The notes under the pieces are model-generated. The model searched no databases. It was not told the DNA's origin and saw only the letters and a list, made by a program, of their open reading frames with translations. The position numbers and the translations under genes are program-made. This document shows, in pieces, positions 33,621-42,581 of a stretch of 64,000 bases of DNA. Position 1 is the stretch's first letter; each line of letters begins with the position of its first letter. This DNA is from Oscillibacter sp. (GTDB lineage: Bacteria > Bacillota > Clostridia > Oscillospirales > Oscillospiraceae): contig DPPB01000013.1 in NCBI GenBank assembly GCA_003539495.1, positions 1 to 64,000 of the forward strand. Reading direction: 5' to 3'.

Positions 33621-34793
33621 ATGCACGAGATCATCCTCTGCAAGCTGGGCGAGGTAGTCCTCAAGGGCCTCAACCGCCACAGCTTTGAAACCAAGCTCAT
33701 GAGCAACATCCGCCGCCGGACACAGAAATTCGGCAAGTTCAAAATCTACTCCCGTCAGAGCACCATCTATGTGGAGCCTATGTCGGATAGCTGCGACCTC
33801 ACCGGGGCCTACGCCGCCTGTAAGCAGGTTTTTGGCCTCATCGCCATCGCCCGGGCCGTGCCCTGCGAAAAGAGTAAGGAGGCCATTTTGGAGACCGCCA
33901 AGGCCTATCTGGGCGATAGCCTCCGCCGCTCCGGCAGCTTCAAGGTGGAGAGTAAGCGGGCGGACAAGTCCTTCCCCATGAGCTCCATTCAGATCAGCCA
34001 GTGGGTGGGCGGTATGCTTCATGACGCCTTCCCCCATCTGAAGGTGGATGTCCACACCCCGGAGCTGACAGTGTATGTGGAAATTCGTGAGGATGCGGCC
34101 TATGTCCACGCTCCGGCTGAGCCTGCCGCCGGCGGCCTGCCCTTGGGCATGGGCGGCAGCGCATTGAGCCTGCTCTCCGGCGGTATCGACTCCCCGGTGT
34201 CCTCCTACATGATGGCAAAGCGGGGCGTGGTGCTGGAGATGCTCCACTTCGCTGCGCCTCCCTACACCTCCGACCTGGCCCGGCAGAAGGTCCTGCAGCT
34301 GGCCCAGGAGCTGACGCCCTGGTGCGGCCGCATGAGCGTTCACATTGTGCCCCTGACGGAGATTCAGGAGCAGATCCGCAAGCAGTGCCCGGAGGAATAC
34401 TTCACCCTTATCACCCGGCGGTTTATGATGCGCATTGCCGATAGGCTGGCCAAGGAATTTGATTGCCGGGCCCTCGTCACCGGCGAAAACCTGGGCCAGG
34501 TGGCCAGCCAGACTATGGAGGCCCTGCGGGTCAGCGAGGATGTGACGGACCTGCCCGTGCTGCGGCCACTCATCGGCATGGACAAGGAGGAGATCGTCCG
34601 CATCGCCCGGCACATCGGCACCTTCGATACCTCTATCCTCCCCTATGAGGATTGCTGCACGGTCTTTACCCCCCGGCACCCCAAGACCAAGCCCCATGTG
34701 GAGGAGGTGCGGGAGATCGAGAGCGTGCTGGATATCGACGGCCTGATGGAGCGGGCCATGAGAGAGCGGGAAGTGGTTAAAGTCAAGCTGTAA
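33621..34793 (+). CDS. thiI: tRNA 4-thiouridine synthase ThiI
   Basis: 390 residues, the short Firmicute form without the C-terminal rhodanese domain. N-terminal ferredoxin-like fold, THUMP domain (residues ~60-165), then the PP-loop pyrophosphatase motif SGGIDSPVSSYMMAKRG near residue 185. It adenylates U8 of tRNA and transfers sulfur, and may supply sulfur to thiazole synthesis. The sulfur normally comes from a dedicated cysteine desulfurase (NifZ in Bacilli); none is adjacent. Twelve bp separate it from cinA. Confidence 0.96.
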   Translation: MHEIILCKLGEVVLKGLNRHSFETKLMSNIRRRTQKFGKFKIYSRQSTIYVEPMSDSCDLTGAYAACKQVFGLIAIARAVPCEKSKEAILETAKAYLGDSLRRSGSFKVESKRADKSFPMSSIQISQWVGGMLHDAFPHLKVDVHTPELTVYVEIREDAAYVHAPAEPAAGGLPLGMGGSALSLLSGGIDSPVSSYMMAKRGVVLEMLHFAAPPYTSDLARQKVLQLAQELTPWCGRMSVHIVPLTEIQEQIRKQCPEEYFTLITRRFMMRIADRLAKEFDCRALVTGENLGQVASQTMEALRVSEDVTDLPVLRPLIGMDKEEIVRIARHIGTFDTSILPYEDCCTVFTPRHPKTKPHVEEVREIESVLDIDGLMERAMREREVVKVKL

Positions 34794-34805
34794 GGAGCGG
34801 TTTCT

Positions 34806-36089
34806 ATGTCTCATAAAGCGGAGATCATTGCCGTGGGCTCGGAGCTGCTGCTGGGCAATGTGGCCAATACCGATGCCCGATACGTCTCAGAAAAGATCGC
34901 GTCTGCCGGGGTGGATGTGCTCTACCATACAGCGGTGGGCGACAATCCCCGGCGCCTGCGGCAGGTGACGGATATTGCTCGGAGCCGCTGCGATCTGCTG
35001 ATCTTCATCGGCGGCCTGGGTCCCACCTATGACGACCTGACCAAGGAGACCGTCTGCGCCGCCTTTGGCCTGGAGCTGGAGTTTCACCAGGACGTCATGG
35101 AAGAAATCAAAGCCTTTTTTAAAAACGTTTTCCGCCGGGAGATGCCGGATTGCAACCGCCGGCAGGCATTTCTGCCCAAGGGCTGCGCGGTATTTCATAA
35201 CCCCGTGGGTACCGCCCCGGGCTGCCTGTTTACAGTGGAGGGCGTGACGGTGGCTATGCTCCCGGGCGTTCCTCACGAGTGTCGCTATCTCACGGACCAC
35301 GCCCTGCTTCCCTATCTGCAGGCCCGGCAGGAGGGCGTGATTTTATCTCACACCCTGCACGTTTTCGGCCTTACGGAGCCCAAGGTCCAGGAGCTGCTGG
35401 ACGACCTCATGGACTCTGCCCAAAACCCCAGCCTGGCTCCCTATGCTAAGGCTGCGGAGGTTCAACTGCGCATCACCGCTAAGGCGGAGACAGCGGAGAT
35501 GTGCGAGACCCTTATGGCCCCGCTATTGGCCGAGGTGCGGCGGCGGCTGGGCGAGCACATCTGCGGCGTGGATATGGGAGATCCGGAGGTCTGCGCTGTG
35601 AAGACGCTGAAAGCCCGGTCTCTCACCGTTTCTGCTGCGGAGAGCTGTACCGGAGGGCTAATCGCCAAACGCATCACGGACGTGGCGGGGGCGTCGGCGG
35701 TTTTTCCCGGGGGCGTGGTGTCCTATACCAACGGGGTCAAGGAAAGTATACTGGGGGTGCCCGGTGATATTTTGGCACAGTTTGGTGCTGTGTCGGAGCC
35801 GGTGGCCAAGGCCATGGCAGAGGGCGCCCGGCGCATTATGAAAAGCGACCTGGCTCTGTCGGTGACGGGCCTGGCCGGTCCCGACGGGGACGACCGGGGC
35901 AATCCCGTGGGCACCGTTTACATCGGCCTGGCCGCCCCGGGCGGCACGGAGGTGACGCATCTTGTGCTCAAGGGCGGACGTGAGAGCATCCGGCAGCAGG
36001 CGGCGGACTATGCACTGGTCCTGCTGAACCGGCACCTATATAATTCAGTTCAGAAAGCCAAAGGAGAAGATGAATATGGCAAAGAATAA
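34806..36089 (+). CDS. cinA: CinA-like competence/damage-inducible protein (NMN deamidase)
   Basis: 427 residues. The N-terminal MoCF-like domain begins AEIIAVGSELLLGNVANTDARY and includes FIGGLGPTYDDLTKET. The C-terminal PncC domain (from ~270) has AAESCTGGLIAKRITDVAGAS and LAGPDGD..GNPVGTVYIGLA. Complete CinA proteins combine ADP-ribose pyrophosphatase and nicotinamide mononucleotide deamidase activities in the NAD salvage cycle. It overlaps the next gene by 14 bp. Confidence 0.95.
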   Translation: MSHKAEIIAVGSELLLGNVANTDARYVSEKIASAGVDVLYHTAVGDNPRRLRQVTDIARSRCDLLIFIGGLGPTYDDLTKETVCAAFGLELEFHQDVMEEIKAFFKNVFRREMPDCNRRQAFLPKGCAVFHNPVGTAPGCLFTVEGVTVAMLPGVPHECRYLTDHALLPYLQARQEGVILSHTLHVFGLTEPKVQELLDDLMDSAQNPSLAPYAKAAEVQLRITAKAETAEMCETLMAPLLAEVRRRLGEHICGVDMGDPEVCAVKTLKARSLTVSAAESCTGGLIAKRITDVAGASAVFPGGVVSYTNGVKESILGVPGDILAQFGAVSEPVAKAMAEGARRIMKSDLALSVTGLAGPDGDDRGNPVGTVYIGLAAPGGTEVTHLVLKGGRESIRQQAADYALVLLNRHLYNSVQKAKGEDEYGKE

Positions 36090-36534
36090 TGTACCCATGG
36101 ATTCCTACACCCGGCAGCAGGAGGCCATCCGCAAGGCCAAGGGAAACCCCAATAAGAACATACACCACAAGAAGAATAACTCCAACTACGGCGGCGGCGA
36201 CTATCAGAGAGAAAAGACTGCTCAGGCGGCCAAAAAGCCCGAAAGAGTCAAGCTGCCCCTGTGGCTGAAGATCACCCTGGGTGTGATGTTCGGCGTACTG
36301 GCGGCAGCGCTGATCCTGCGGATGACGGTGTATAAGGACAGCCTGTTTATGAACTATCTGACCTCGCTCCTGCTGGGCCTGGCCTGCGCGGTGCTGTTTT
36401 ACACCCGGCGGTTCCGCAACACCCAGAAGGATGGGAAGCTGTATAATGTCGTGTCCGTAGTTCTGGCCATCATGGCGCTTATCTACGGCATAATGGGTCT
36501 GGCGGGACTTTTGAGCTATTTCGGAATTTTGTAA
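36076..36534 (+). CDS. Small membrane protein with basic N-terminus, unknown function
   Basis: 152 residues from ATG 36076, preferred to ATG 36070 because AAAGGAG is then properly spaced. The first ~55 residues are polar and rich in Lys, Asn and Gln (cytoplasmic, probably disordered). Three membrane segments follow (about 64-82, 92-108 and 126-150). It is translationally linked to cinA. I do not recognise the family; such proteins in this operon position are usually annotated hypothetical. Confidence 0.7.
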   Translation: MAKNNVPMDSYTRQQEAIRKAKGNPNKNIHHKKNNSNYGGGDYQREKTAQAAKKPERVKLPLWLKITLGVMFGVLAAALILRMTVYKDSLFMNYLTSLLLGLACAVLFYTRRFRNTQKDGKLYNVVSVVLAIMALIYGIMGLAGLLSYFGIL

Positions 36535-36543
36535 TTTCCCTGT

Positions 36544-36571
36544 TGACAAACACGCCTTTTGTGGTAAAATG
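36544..36571 (+). promoter_or_regulatory. Promoter of the T-box-ileS unit
   Basis: TTGACA (36544-36549), 16-bp spacer, TAAAAT (36566-36571). Confidence 0.75.
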
Positions 36572-36577
36572 ACAAGC

Positions 36578-36862
36578 AATACAGCATAAATGCATGGATG
36601 GGGAGCAGTAACCCCAGGCTATCGGTGCCAAGAGATCCGCCGGTTTGGTGCGAGGCGGAGACCGGGTCTGCGGTGAATATCACCCCGGAGCTTTCGGCTG
36701 AACAGGAGGAAACTCTCAGTAAGCACGGACGGCGGAGGGCCGTTATCAACCCTCACCCACGGATGGTGGGGCGGAGTGGCTGCCTGGGGGCGGCAACAAG
36801 AGTGGTACCGCAGAGGTTTGTTTTTCGCCTTTGTCTCTTAGTGAGGCAAAGGCGATTTTTTT
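36578..36862 (+). promoter_or_regulatory. T-box riboswitch controlling ileS
   Basis: The conserved T-box AAGAGTGGTACCGC is at 36799-36812, followed by the terminator TCGCCTTTG...CAAAGGCGA with T7 (36825-36862). In the upstream Stem I region GGTGAATATCACC presents ATC (36679-36681), a plausible Ile specifier codon. Uncharged tRNA-Ile would stabilise the antiterminator and switch ileS on. The class is certain; the specifier assignment is by eye. Confidence 0.93.
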
Positions 36863-36863
36863 A

Positions 36864-37040
36864 ACTGGCGAAAAAACTTTGTTTTTTCTGCCAAAAGGCT
36901 TGCAGTCTGCTGCGCGCATAATTTTGCCGCAGGCGGCAAAATTCCACACTGGCAGCCTGAGAGGTATTTTCTCTCACGCACATGTCGCGAGAGAAAATGA
37001 TTTGATTTTTTCGCGTCTGCGGACGCGAACTCTGCGAGGC
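36864..37040 (-). repeat. Four-hairpin dispersed repeat, copy C
   Basis: Same orientation as copy B. Stems: TGGC.AAAAAAC-TTT-GTTTTTTC.GCCA; ATTTTGCCGC-AG-GCGGCAAAAT; TTTTCTCTC...GAGAGAAAA; TTCGCGTC-TGCG-GACGCGAA. It starts directly after the T run of the T-box terminator and ends about 45 bp before the ileS ribosome site, so it is transcribed in every read-through ileS mRNA. Confidence 0.87.
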
Positions 37041-37096
37041 ATTTAATTCGTTTTCAATTTCGTTTTCAAAATACGCATAATATATGGAGGTACATC

Positions 37097-39865
37097 ATGG
37101 AGTACAAAAGCACACTGAACATGAGCAAGAGCGGCTTTCCCATGCGGGCGGGGCTGCCCAAGCGGGAGCCGGAGATGCTCAAGCACTGGGAGGAGCTGGA
37201 CCTGTATAACGAGCTGCTGAAAAAGAATGAGGGCAAGCCCCTGTTTTCCCTGCACGACGGCCCTCCCTTCTCCAACGGCGCCCTGCACATGGGCCACGCC
37301 CTGAACAAGTCCCTGAAGGACTTTATTACCCGTATGTACGCCATGCGGGGCTACTACACCCCCTATATCCCCGGCTGGGATAACCACGGTATGCCTATTG
37401 AAAGCGCCATCATCAAGCAGAACAAGCTCAACCACAAGGCCATGAGCGTGGCGGATTTCCGCACGGCCTGCCATGAGTTTGCCGACCACTACATTGATGT
37501 GCAGCGGGAGGGCTTCAAGCGCATGGGCGTGGTGGGCGATTGGGAGCATCCCTACAAGACCATGGACCCGGGCTTTGAGGCCCAGGAGGTCCGGGTGTTC
37601 GGCAAGATGTACCGCAACGGCCACATCTACAAGGGCCTCAAGCCCGTATATTGGTGCGCCCACGACGAGACAGCTCTGGCTGAGGCTGAGATCGAATACA
37701 AGGACGATCCCTGCACCACGGTGTATGTGAAGTTCCCCATGAACGATGACCTGGGTAAGCTGGGGCACCTGGACAAGAGCAAGCTTTTCTTCGTCATCTG
37801 GACCACCACCATCTGGACCCTGCCCGGGAACCTGGCTATCGCCCTGCATCCCGATGAGAGCTACGCCGTGGTAAAGGCCCCCAACGGGGAAATGTACATC
37901 ATGGCTGAGGCCCTGGTGGAGAAGGTTATGAAGATCGGCGGCTTTGACAGCTATGAGATCGTGGAGACCCATCCCGGCTCCTTTTATGAAAATATGCTGG
38001 CCAGCCATCCCTTCCTGCCCAAGACCAGCCGGCTGGTTTTGGCGGACTATGTAACCATGGACAGCGGTACCGGCTGCGTCCATACCGCCCCGGGCTTCGG
38101 CGCCGACGACTACGAGACCTGCAAACGCTACGGCATGGAGATGGTGGTGCCCGTGGACGACCAGGGCCGCCACACCGACTACGCCGGCAAGTACGCCGGA
38201 ATGGGGACCGACGAGTCGAATCCCGTCATCCTGGAGGATATGAAGAAGGCCGGCTCCCTCTTTGCCAGCGAGGAGATCGTACACAGCTATCCCCACTGCT
38301 GGCGCTGCAAGAATCCCATTATCTTCCGGGCCACGCCTCAGTGGTTCTGCTCCGTGGATTCCTTTAAGGACGAGGCCATTGCTGCCTGTGACGATGTGCG
38401 CTGGGTCCCTGCCTGGGGTAAGGACCGTATGCGCTCCATGATCCTGGAGCGCACCGACTGGTGCATCAGCCGCCAGCGCCGCTGGGGCCTGCCCATCCCC
38501 GTGTTCTACTGCAAGGATTGCGGCAAGCCCATCTGCACCGAGGAGAGCATTGAGGCGGTGGCGTCCCTATTTGAAAAGAAAGGCTCCAACGCCTGGTTTG
38601 ACATGGAGGCAGAGGATATTTTGCCCCAGGGCTTTACCTGCCCCCACTGCGGTAAGCAGGCCGGTTTTGAAAAGGAGACCGACACCTTGGACGGCTGGTT
38701 TGACTCCGGCTCCACCCACTTTGCCGCTATGGAGCGGGACCAGGGCTTCTGGCCTGCTACCATGTATATTGAGGGCTTGGATCAGTATCGCGGTTGGTTC
38801 CAATCCTCTCTGCTGGTGGCTGTGGGCGCCCTGGGTCGGGGCGCACCGTTTAAGGAGTGCGTGACCCACGGCTGGACCGTGGACGGCGAGGGCAAGGCCA
38901 TGCACAAGTCTTTGGGAAACGGCATGGATCCGGCAGAGATTTTCGACAAGTACGGTGCGGATCTGCTGCGTCTGTGGGCCGGCTCCAGTGACTACCATGT
39001 GGATGTGCGCTGCTCGGACGAGATTTTCAAGCAGCTCTCCCAGAACTACCTGAAGTTCCGCAACACCTGCAAGTTCTGCCTGGATAACCTGGTGAATTTC
39101 GATCCCAACGACCTGGTAAAGCCCGGGGATATGCTGCCCCTGGACAAGTGGGCCGTGACAAGGCTTAACGATCTTATCGGCAAGGTCTTTGGCTGGTACG
39201 ACAACTACGAGTTCCACTCCGTGTCCCATGCCATCAATGACTTCTGCGTGGTGGATCTGAGCAGCTTCTACTTTGACATTATCAAGGACCGGCTGTACTG
39301 CGATGAGGCGGATGGTCTGCAGCGCCGCAGCGCACAGACCGCGCTATATCTCATTCTGGACGCCATGACCCGGATGTTTGCGCCTATTCTGGCCTTCACC
39401 TGCGACGAGGTGTGGCTGGCAATGCCCCACCGGGCCGAGGACGATGGGCGTAATGTCCTCTTTAACGAGATGGTGCAGCCCTACACCGAGTATGCCCTTT
39501 CCGAGGAGGAAATGGTCAAGTGGAGCCGCATTGTCACCCTGCGCAGTGCCGTGAACGGCGCGCTGGAGCAGGCCCGGGCGGACAAGGTCATCGGTAAGAG
39601 CCTGGAGGCTGCCGTGGATTTGACCGTGCCGGAGGAGGATGCCTTCCTGGCGGACATGGATGCGGACGAGGTGGCGGATCTATTCATCGTGTCCCAGGTA
39701 AAGCTGACCGTGGGCGACGAGATGAAGGTGACTGTGGAGGCCGCTCAGGGCGTCAAGTGCGGACGCTGCTGGAAGGTACTGCACAGCGTAAAGGCCGTGG
39801 GCGAGCACGAGGCTCTGTGCCCCCGCTGCGCCGCTGTGATGGCCAAGCTGCCGAAGGTAGAATAA
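37097..39865 (+). CDS. ileS: Isoleucyl-tRNA synthetase
   Basis: 922 residues, the usual bacterial length. Class I signatures: HIGH-type GALHMGHALNKS (near residue 58) and KMSKS-type AMHKSLGNG (near 600). The editing domain (WTTTIWTLPGN...) and the C-terminal zinc-finger motif CGRCWKVL...CPRCAAV are complete. Start ATG 37097 with GGAGG at 37086-37090. Expression is controlled by the T-box upstream. Confidence 0.98.
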   Translation: MEYKSTLNMSKSGFPMRAGLPKREPEMLKHWEELDLYNELLKKNEGKPLFSLHDGPPFSNGALHMGHALNKSLKDFITRMYAMRGYYTPYIPGWDNHGMPIESAIIKQNKLNHKAMSVADFRTACHEFADHYIDVQREGFKRMGVVGDWEHPYKTMDPGFEAQEVRVFGKMYRNGHIYKGLKPVYWCAHDETALAEAEIEYKDDPCTTVYVKFPMNDDLGKLGHLDKSKLFFVIWTTTIWTLPGNLAIALHPDESYAVVKAPNGEMYIMAEALVEKVMKIGGFDSYEIVETHPGSFYENMLASHPFLPKTSRLVLADYVTMDSGTGCVHTAPGFGADDYETCKRYGMEMVVPVDDQGRHTDYAGKYAGMGTDESNPVILEDMKKAGSLFASEEIVHSYPHCWRCKNPIIFRATPQWFCSVDSFKDEAIAACDDVRWVPAWGKDRMRSMILERTDWCISRQRRWGLPIPVFYCKDCGKPICTEESIEAVASLFEKKGSNAWFDMEAEDILPQGFTCPHCGKQAGFEKETDTLDGWFDSGSTHFAAMERDQGFWPATMYIEGLDQYRGWFQSSLLVAVGALGRGAPFKECVTHGWTVDGEGKAMHKSLGNGMDPAEIFDKYGADLLRLWAGSSDYHVDVRCSDEIFKQLSQNYLKFRNTCKFCLDNLVNFDPNDLVKPGDMLPLDKWAVTRLNDLIGKVFGWYDNYEFHSVSHAINDFCVVDLSSFYFDIIKDRLYCDEADGLQRRSAQTALYLILDAMTRMFAPILAFTCDEVWLAMPHRAEDDGRNVLFNEMVQPYTEYALSEEEMVKWSRIVTLRSAVNGALEQARADKVIGKSLEAAVDLTVPEEDAFLADMDADEVADLFIVSQVKLTVGDEMKVTVEAAQGVKCGRCWKVLHSVKAVGEHEALCPRCAAVMAKLPKVE

Positions 39866-39870
39866 AACAC

Positions 39871-39898
39871 TTGCATTTCCTGCAAAAGTGTGTATAAT
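39871..39898 (+). promoter_or_regulatory. Promoter of tRNA-Ala
   Basis: TTGCAT (39871-39876), 16-bp spacer, TATAAT (39893-39898), just after the ileS stop. Confidence 0.65.
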
Positions 39899-39900
39899 AA

Positions 39901-39928
39901 TGGGGTGGAACGAGTTTGTTCCACCCCA
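39901..39928 (+). terminator. Strong hairpin between ileS and tRNA-Ala
   Basis: TGGGGTGGAAC-GAGTTT-GTTCCACCCCA, 11-bp perfect stem followed by TTTAT. It may end the ileS transcript; it also sits at the predicted 5' end of the tRNA precursor. Confidence 0.6.
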
Positions 39929-39941
39929 TTTATCCATATCC

Positions 39942-40017
39942 GGGCTTGTAGCTCAGCTGGGAGAGCGTTCGGTTCGCATCCGAGAGGTCGAGGGTTCGAA
40001 TCCCTTCAGGTCCACCA
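39942..40017 (+). tRNA. tRNA-Ala (anticodon CGC)
   Basis: 76 nt with encoded CCA. Acceptor GGGCTTG pairs with CAGGTCC and includes the G3:U70 pair, the alanine identity mark. D arm GCTC...GAGC; anticodon stem TTCGG/CCGAG with loop TTCGCAT giving anticodon CGC for GCG codons; T arm AGGG-TTCGAAT-CCCT. Variable loop AGGTC. Confidence 0.93.
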
Positions 40018-40023
40018 TAATGT

Positions 40024-40075
40024 GAAGACAAAAAAGATGTCTTCTGCGAAAAGCCCGATTATATCGGGCTTTTTT
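40024..40075 (+). terminator. Terminator region of tRNA-Ala
   Basis: Hairpin GAAGACA/TGTCTTC (40024-40044), then AAGCCCGAT-TAT-ATCGGGCTTTTTT (40051-40075). Confidence 0.85.
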
Positions 40076-40082
40076 GCTACCC

Positions 40083-40217
40083 AAACGGCGATTTTTCTCT
40101 GTACCAAAACGCAGATGTAAAATCGCCGTTTTCCCTTTGTGGATAGACTTGAACTCCCGAAAAGTAAATATCAGATACACAGGCAGATAGAAAGCAAAAA
40201 TCTATCTGCCTTTTTTT
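40083..40217 (+). other. Inverted repeat and terminator at the left end of the mobile-element remnant
   Basis: AAACGGCGATTTT (40083-40095) is a perfect inverse of AAAATCGCCGTTT (40119-40131). A second hairpin GGCAGATAG/CTATCTGCC with T7 lies at 40182-40217. Composition becomes more AT-rich from here to about 42480. Confidence 0.55.
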
Positions 40218-40244
40218 ATTGTCATCAAAAAGGAGAAAACAGAT

Positions 40245-40484
40245 ATGAATGAGAAGCAAAGACTGACCGTACAGCTCGAACAGTATGCAGCCATGCGGCA
40301 AAAGAGAGAAAGCGCAAAATCCCGACTCGATGAGATTTATACCATACTTGACGGATTGCAAAACCATCCGATGGAGTATGACGATAAGCTCGTCCGTCAG
40401 ATCATCGAATGTGTAGTGGTGGAATCAAAAGAGAAAATCAAGGTGGTCTTTATCGGCGGCACCGAAATCGAGATGACGCTGTAA
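40245..40484 (+). pseudogene. C-terminal fragment of a large serine recombinase
   Basis: 79 codons with an AAGGAG upstream. The ending DDKLVRQIIECVVVESKEKIKVVFIGGTEIEM is the tail typical of transposon-borne serine recombinases (Tn4451 TnpX/Tn5397 TndX type), preceded by coiled-coil sequence (QLEQYAAMRQKRESAKSRLDEIY). The resolvase catalytic domain with its Ser and the zinc ribbon are absent. It is a remnant of an integrase, although the residual ORF may still be translated. Confidence 0.8.
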
Positions 40485-40596
40485 ACAGCCTTGAAAACAG
40501 AAACGGAGTGATGTAGAATGATTGTGACGAGTGTTCAAATCAAGACAGTGAAAATGCAAAAACATCTCTATTGTCCTGTCTTCACAAACAGGTATT

Positions 40597-40811
40597 GGAC
40601 GAACACCTATTTCTTCAGCGGCGGCTTCGCCGTAAAGTGTTCGCTCTGATCCACAACAGAAAAGCGCCGTCTTGGGAGTGATCCCGAGACGGCGCTTTTT
40701 TACTATCCGCACATTCGATTTCCGCTATTCCTCCTGCTGCAATGATTGCAGAAAGGAACAGGAGGGGAGGTTATACGGATGGAGAGCTTTGTCACAGATG
40801 AACGCACAGGG
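40597..40811 (+). repeat. TnpV-leader module, copy 1
   Basis: About 210 bp shared with 41877-42085. It contains a terminator AAAAGCGCCGTCTTGGGA-GTGA-TCCCGAGACGGCGCTTTTTT (40660-40702), then GGAACAGGAGG and the first codons of a TnpV ORF (ATG 40779, FVTDERTG), which breaks off after 18 codons. Copy 2 has the paired change GGAA/TTCC in the same stem. Confidence 0.85.
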
Positions 40812-40928
40812 GCTGATGAACTGTCTGACCCTGCGGACAATGAGACGCCGTTGTAGACGCCTACACGGAATGGCACTATTTCTTCATACTCTTTTCCGGA
40901 AAAAGATTTAATTTTTTTAATTCTATTA

Positions 40929-40957
40929 TTGACATGAAGGAAATATTATGATATCTT
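40929..40957 (+). promoter_or_regulatory. Promoter of the DUF2089 regulator gene
   Basis: TTGACA (40929-40934), 17-bp spacer, TATCTT (40952-40957), 24 bp before the ATG. Confidence 0.75.
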
Positions 40958-40980
40958 AAACGCAGAGGAGGGAGATCAAT

Positions 40981-41724
40981 ATGAAATTCTTTGGTCAGTG
41001 TCCTGTGTGCGGGGCGGCACTTCATTTAGCACGGCTGAGCTGCCCCGGCTGTAAGGCAGAGTTCCCCACCGATGAACCACTTTCCCCTTATGAGTGCCTT
41101 GCACCAGAATATGCCCAGTTTTTGAAGACCTTTCTCGCCTGCCGTGGCAGCATGAAGGATGTGCAGAACGAGCTGGGCATCTCTTACCCCACAGCCAAGA
41201 AAAAACTCGATGAGTTGCTGCTGCAATTAAACCTGCGCAACGAGGAAGAAAGCGAGATATTTGACATGAGCCTTTTTATCCCAAAAGAAAGCAGTGCAAA
41301 GGCCTCTGACATTGTGCGGAGCAAGCTCTACGAAAATAGTGGCAGGGCAACAGTGTATTCTGTTACCGGCAAGCCTTACATTATCCGAGCCGCTAAGGAT
41401 GGCCGTTCCTTCCTCTGCAGTGAGTTGCCTATAAAGCCGCCTCTTACCTACGATGTTTTTGATGTTATCGTGGACCTGTTGCTTCGTGAGGGAGGCTTTG
41501 CACGCAAGGGCATGGGGCGTAATTCTCCCCTTGGCGAGGGTGGCTGCACGGAGGATACCGTTGTCGGTGCCATTGGCAAATACTATTTCAAAGCCCCTAC
41601 TGGGAAATATGTGTTTGACCCCGTGTTTGTGCTAGCGGCGGTGTTGGATTGGGCGGATATTGCTCGCAATGAGCGTGGCTATCTGACGCTGACCGCCGAC
41701 TATCGTTCCATGCTGTCCAGGTAA
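40981..41724 (+). CDS. DUF2089 family DNA-binding regulator
   Basis: 247 residues; ATG behind GAGGAGGGAG. An N-terminal zinc ribbon (CPVCG..LARLSCPGC, residues 8-24) and a helix-turn-helix (MKDVQNELGISYPTAKKKLDELL) define DUF2089. The C-terminal ~130 residues resemble a domain found in longer family members and end without a known motif. Such proteins are probably transcription factors. It lies between two copies of the TnpV-leader module, with lower GC than the core genes, so it was probably carried in by the element. Target genes are unknown; the nearby MATE pump is one candidate. Confidence 0.8.
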   Translation: MKFFGQCPVCGAALHLARLSCPGCKAEFPTDEPLSPYECLAPEYAQFLKTFLACRGSMKDVQNELGISYPTAKKKLDELLLQLNLRNEEESEIFDMSLFIPKESSAKASDIVRSKLYENSGRATVYSVTGKPYIIRAAKDGRSFLCSELPIKPPLTYDVFDVIVDLLLREGGFARKGMGRNSPLGEGGCTEDTVVGAIGKYYFKAPTGKYVFDPVFVLAAVLDWADIARNERGYLTLTADYRSMLSR

Positions 41725-41876
41725 GAGCTATGCTGTCTTTTATGCTGTGGGTAGTCGTGATAACCATTTTAAAGATATTCAAGGATAATGATTTCTAAAC
41801 ATCAAAATTCGTTCACAGTTTAAGCCATCTCCTCCGCCGGGAAAGGCTTGCCGTTGGCCACCACCAAGCAAGGTTC

Positions 41877-42085
41877 GGACGAACACCTACTTTTTTGCAG
41901 GCGGCTTTGCCGTGAAATGTTTGCTCTGATCCACAACAGAAAAGCGCCGTCTTGGAAGTGATTCCGAGACGGCGCTTTTTTGCTATCCGCACATTCGATT
42001 CCCGCTATTCCTCCTGCTACAACGATTGCAGAAAGGAACAGGAGGTTATACGAATGGAAAAAATTGTCACAGATGAACGCACAGG
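41877..42085 (+). repeat. TnpV-leader module, copy 2
   Basis: Second copy of the module at 40597, with terminator AAAAGCGCCGTCTTGGAA-GTGA-TTCCGAGACGGCGCTTTTTT (41939-41982). Leads into the longer TnpV ORF. Confidence 0.85.
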
Positions 42086-42581
42086 ACTGAAGTATGAATT
42101 GGTTGGAGACAGCTACCTGACCGGCGGCAAATTAAGCGCCTATCTCGCGGATATTGACCGACAGGCGGAGGAGCTTTTCTTTCGGTTGGTAAAAGAAAAG
42201 GCGGATGCTGAGGGCATTACGGAAGCGCTGAAAGCCAGCAACCAAATGCAGTGGGTCAGGCGGATGAACTCCGCCGAGACCGTGCATCCGCACGACCTGT
42301 TGCTCCAATCCGTTCGGTCCATTTATATACATACTGTTTCCTCCGCAAATCAGCTTTTTCCCATAAGCTTTATCGCTGATGATACCACCGTTTCTTTGGA
42401 GCATAAATGCCATATTGACAGATCAGATTTAAAGCACTACAATGCTTGCAAAACGCAGATTTTAGCTTACGATACGGAGGCGTACCATGAACCGGGATTT
42501 AACGCAAGGCCCTGTCACCAGGTCCATGCTGCTGTTTGCCATCCCCATGATTTTAGGGGATCTATTGCAGCAGTGCTATAA
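42054..42581 (+). pseudogene. TnpV-like transposon protein, truncated and fused to foreign sequence
   Basis: ATG 42054 behind GGAGG. The first ~75 residues (VTDERTGLKYELVGDSYLT, KADAEGITEALKASNQMQWVRRMN) match TnpV, a small protein carried by Tn4451/Tn5397-related mobilisable elements, function unknown. After about WVRRMNSAE the similarity stops and the reading frame continues through unrelated sequence until it overlaps the MATE gene by 95 bp. I judge it a deletion remnant whose reading frame happens to run on. Confidence 0.7.

Noticed and set aside
37043..38296. 417-codon frame antisense to ileS
   Set aside because: Shadow of the ileS frame, with no ribosome site or family match.
42054..42581. 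Intact full-length TnpV
   Set aside because: Similarity ends after about 75 residues; the rest of the frame is unrelated sequence and overlaps the MATE gene.
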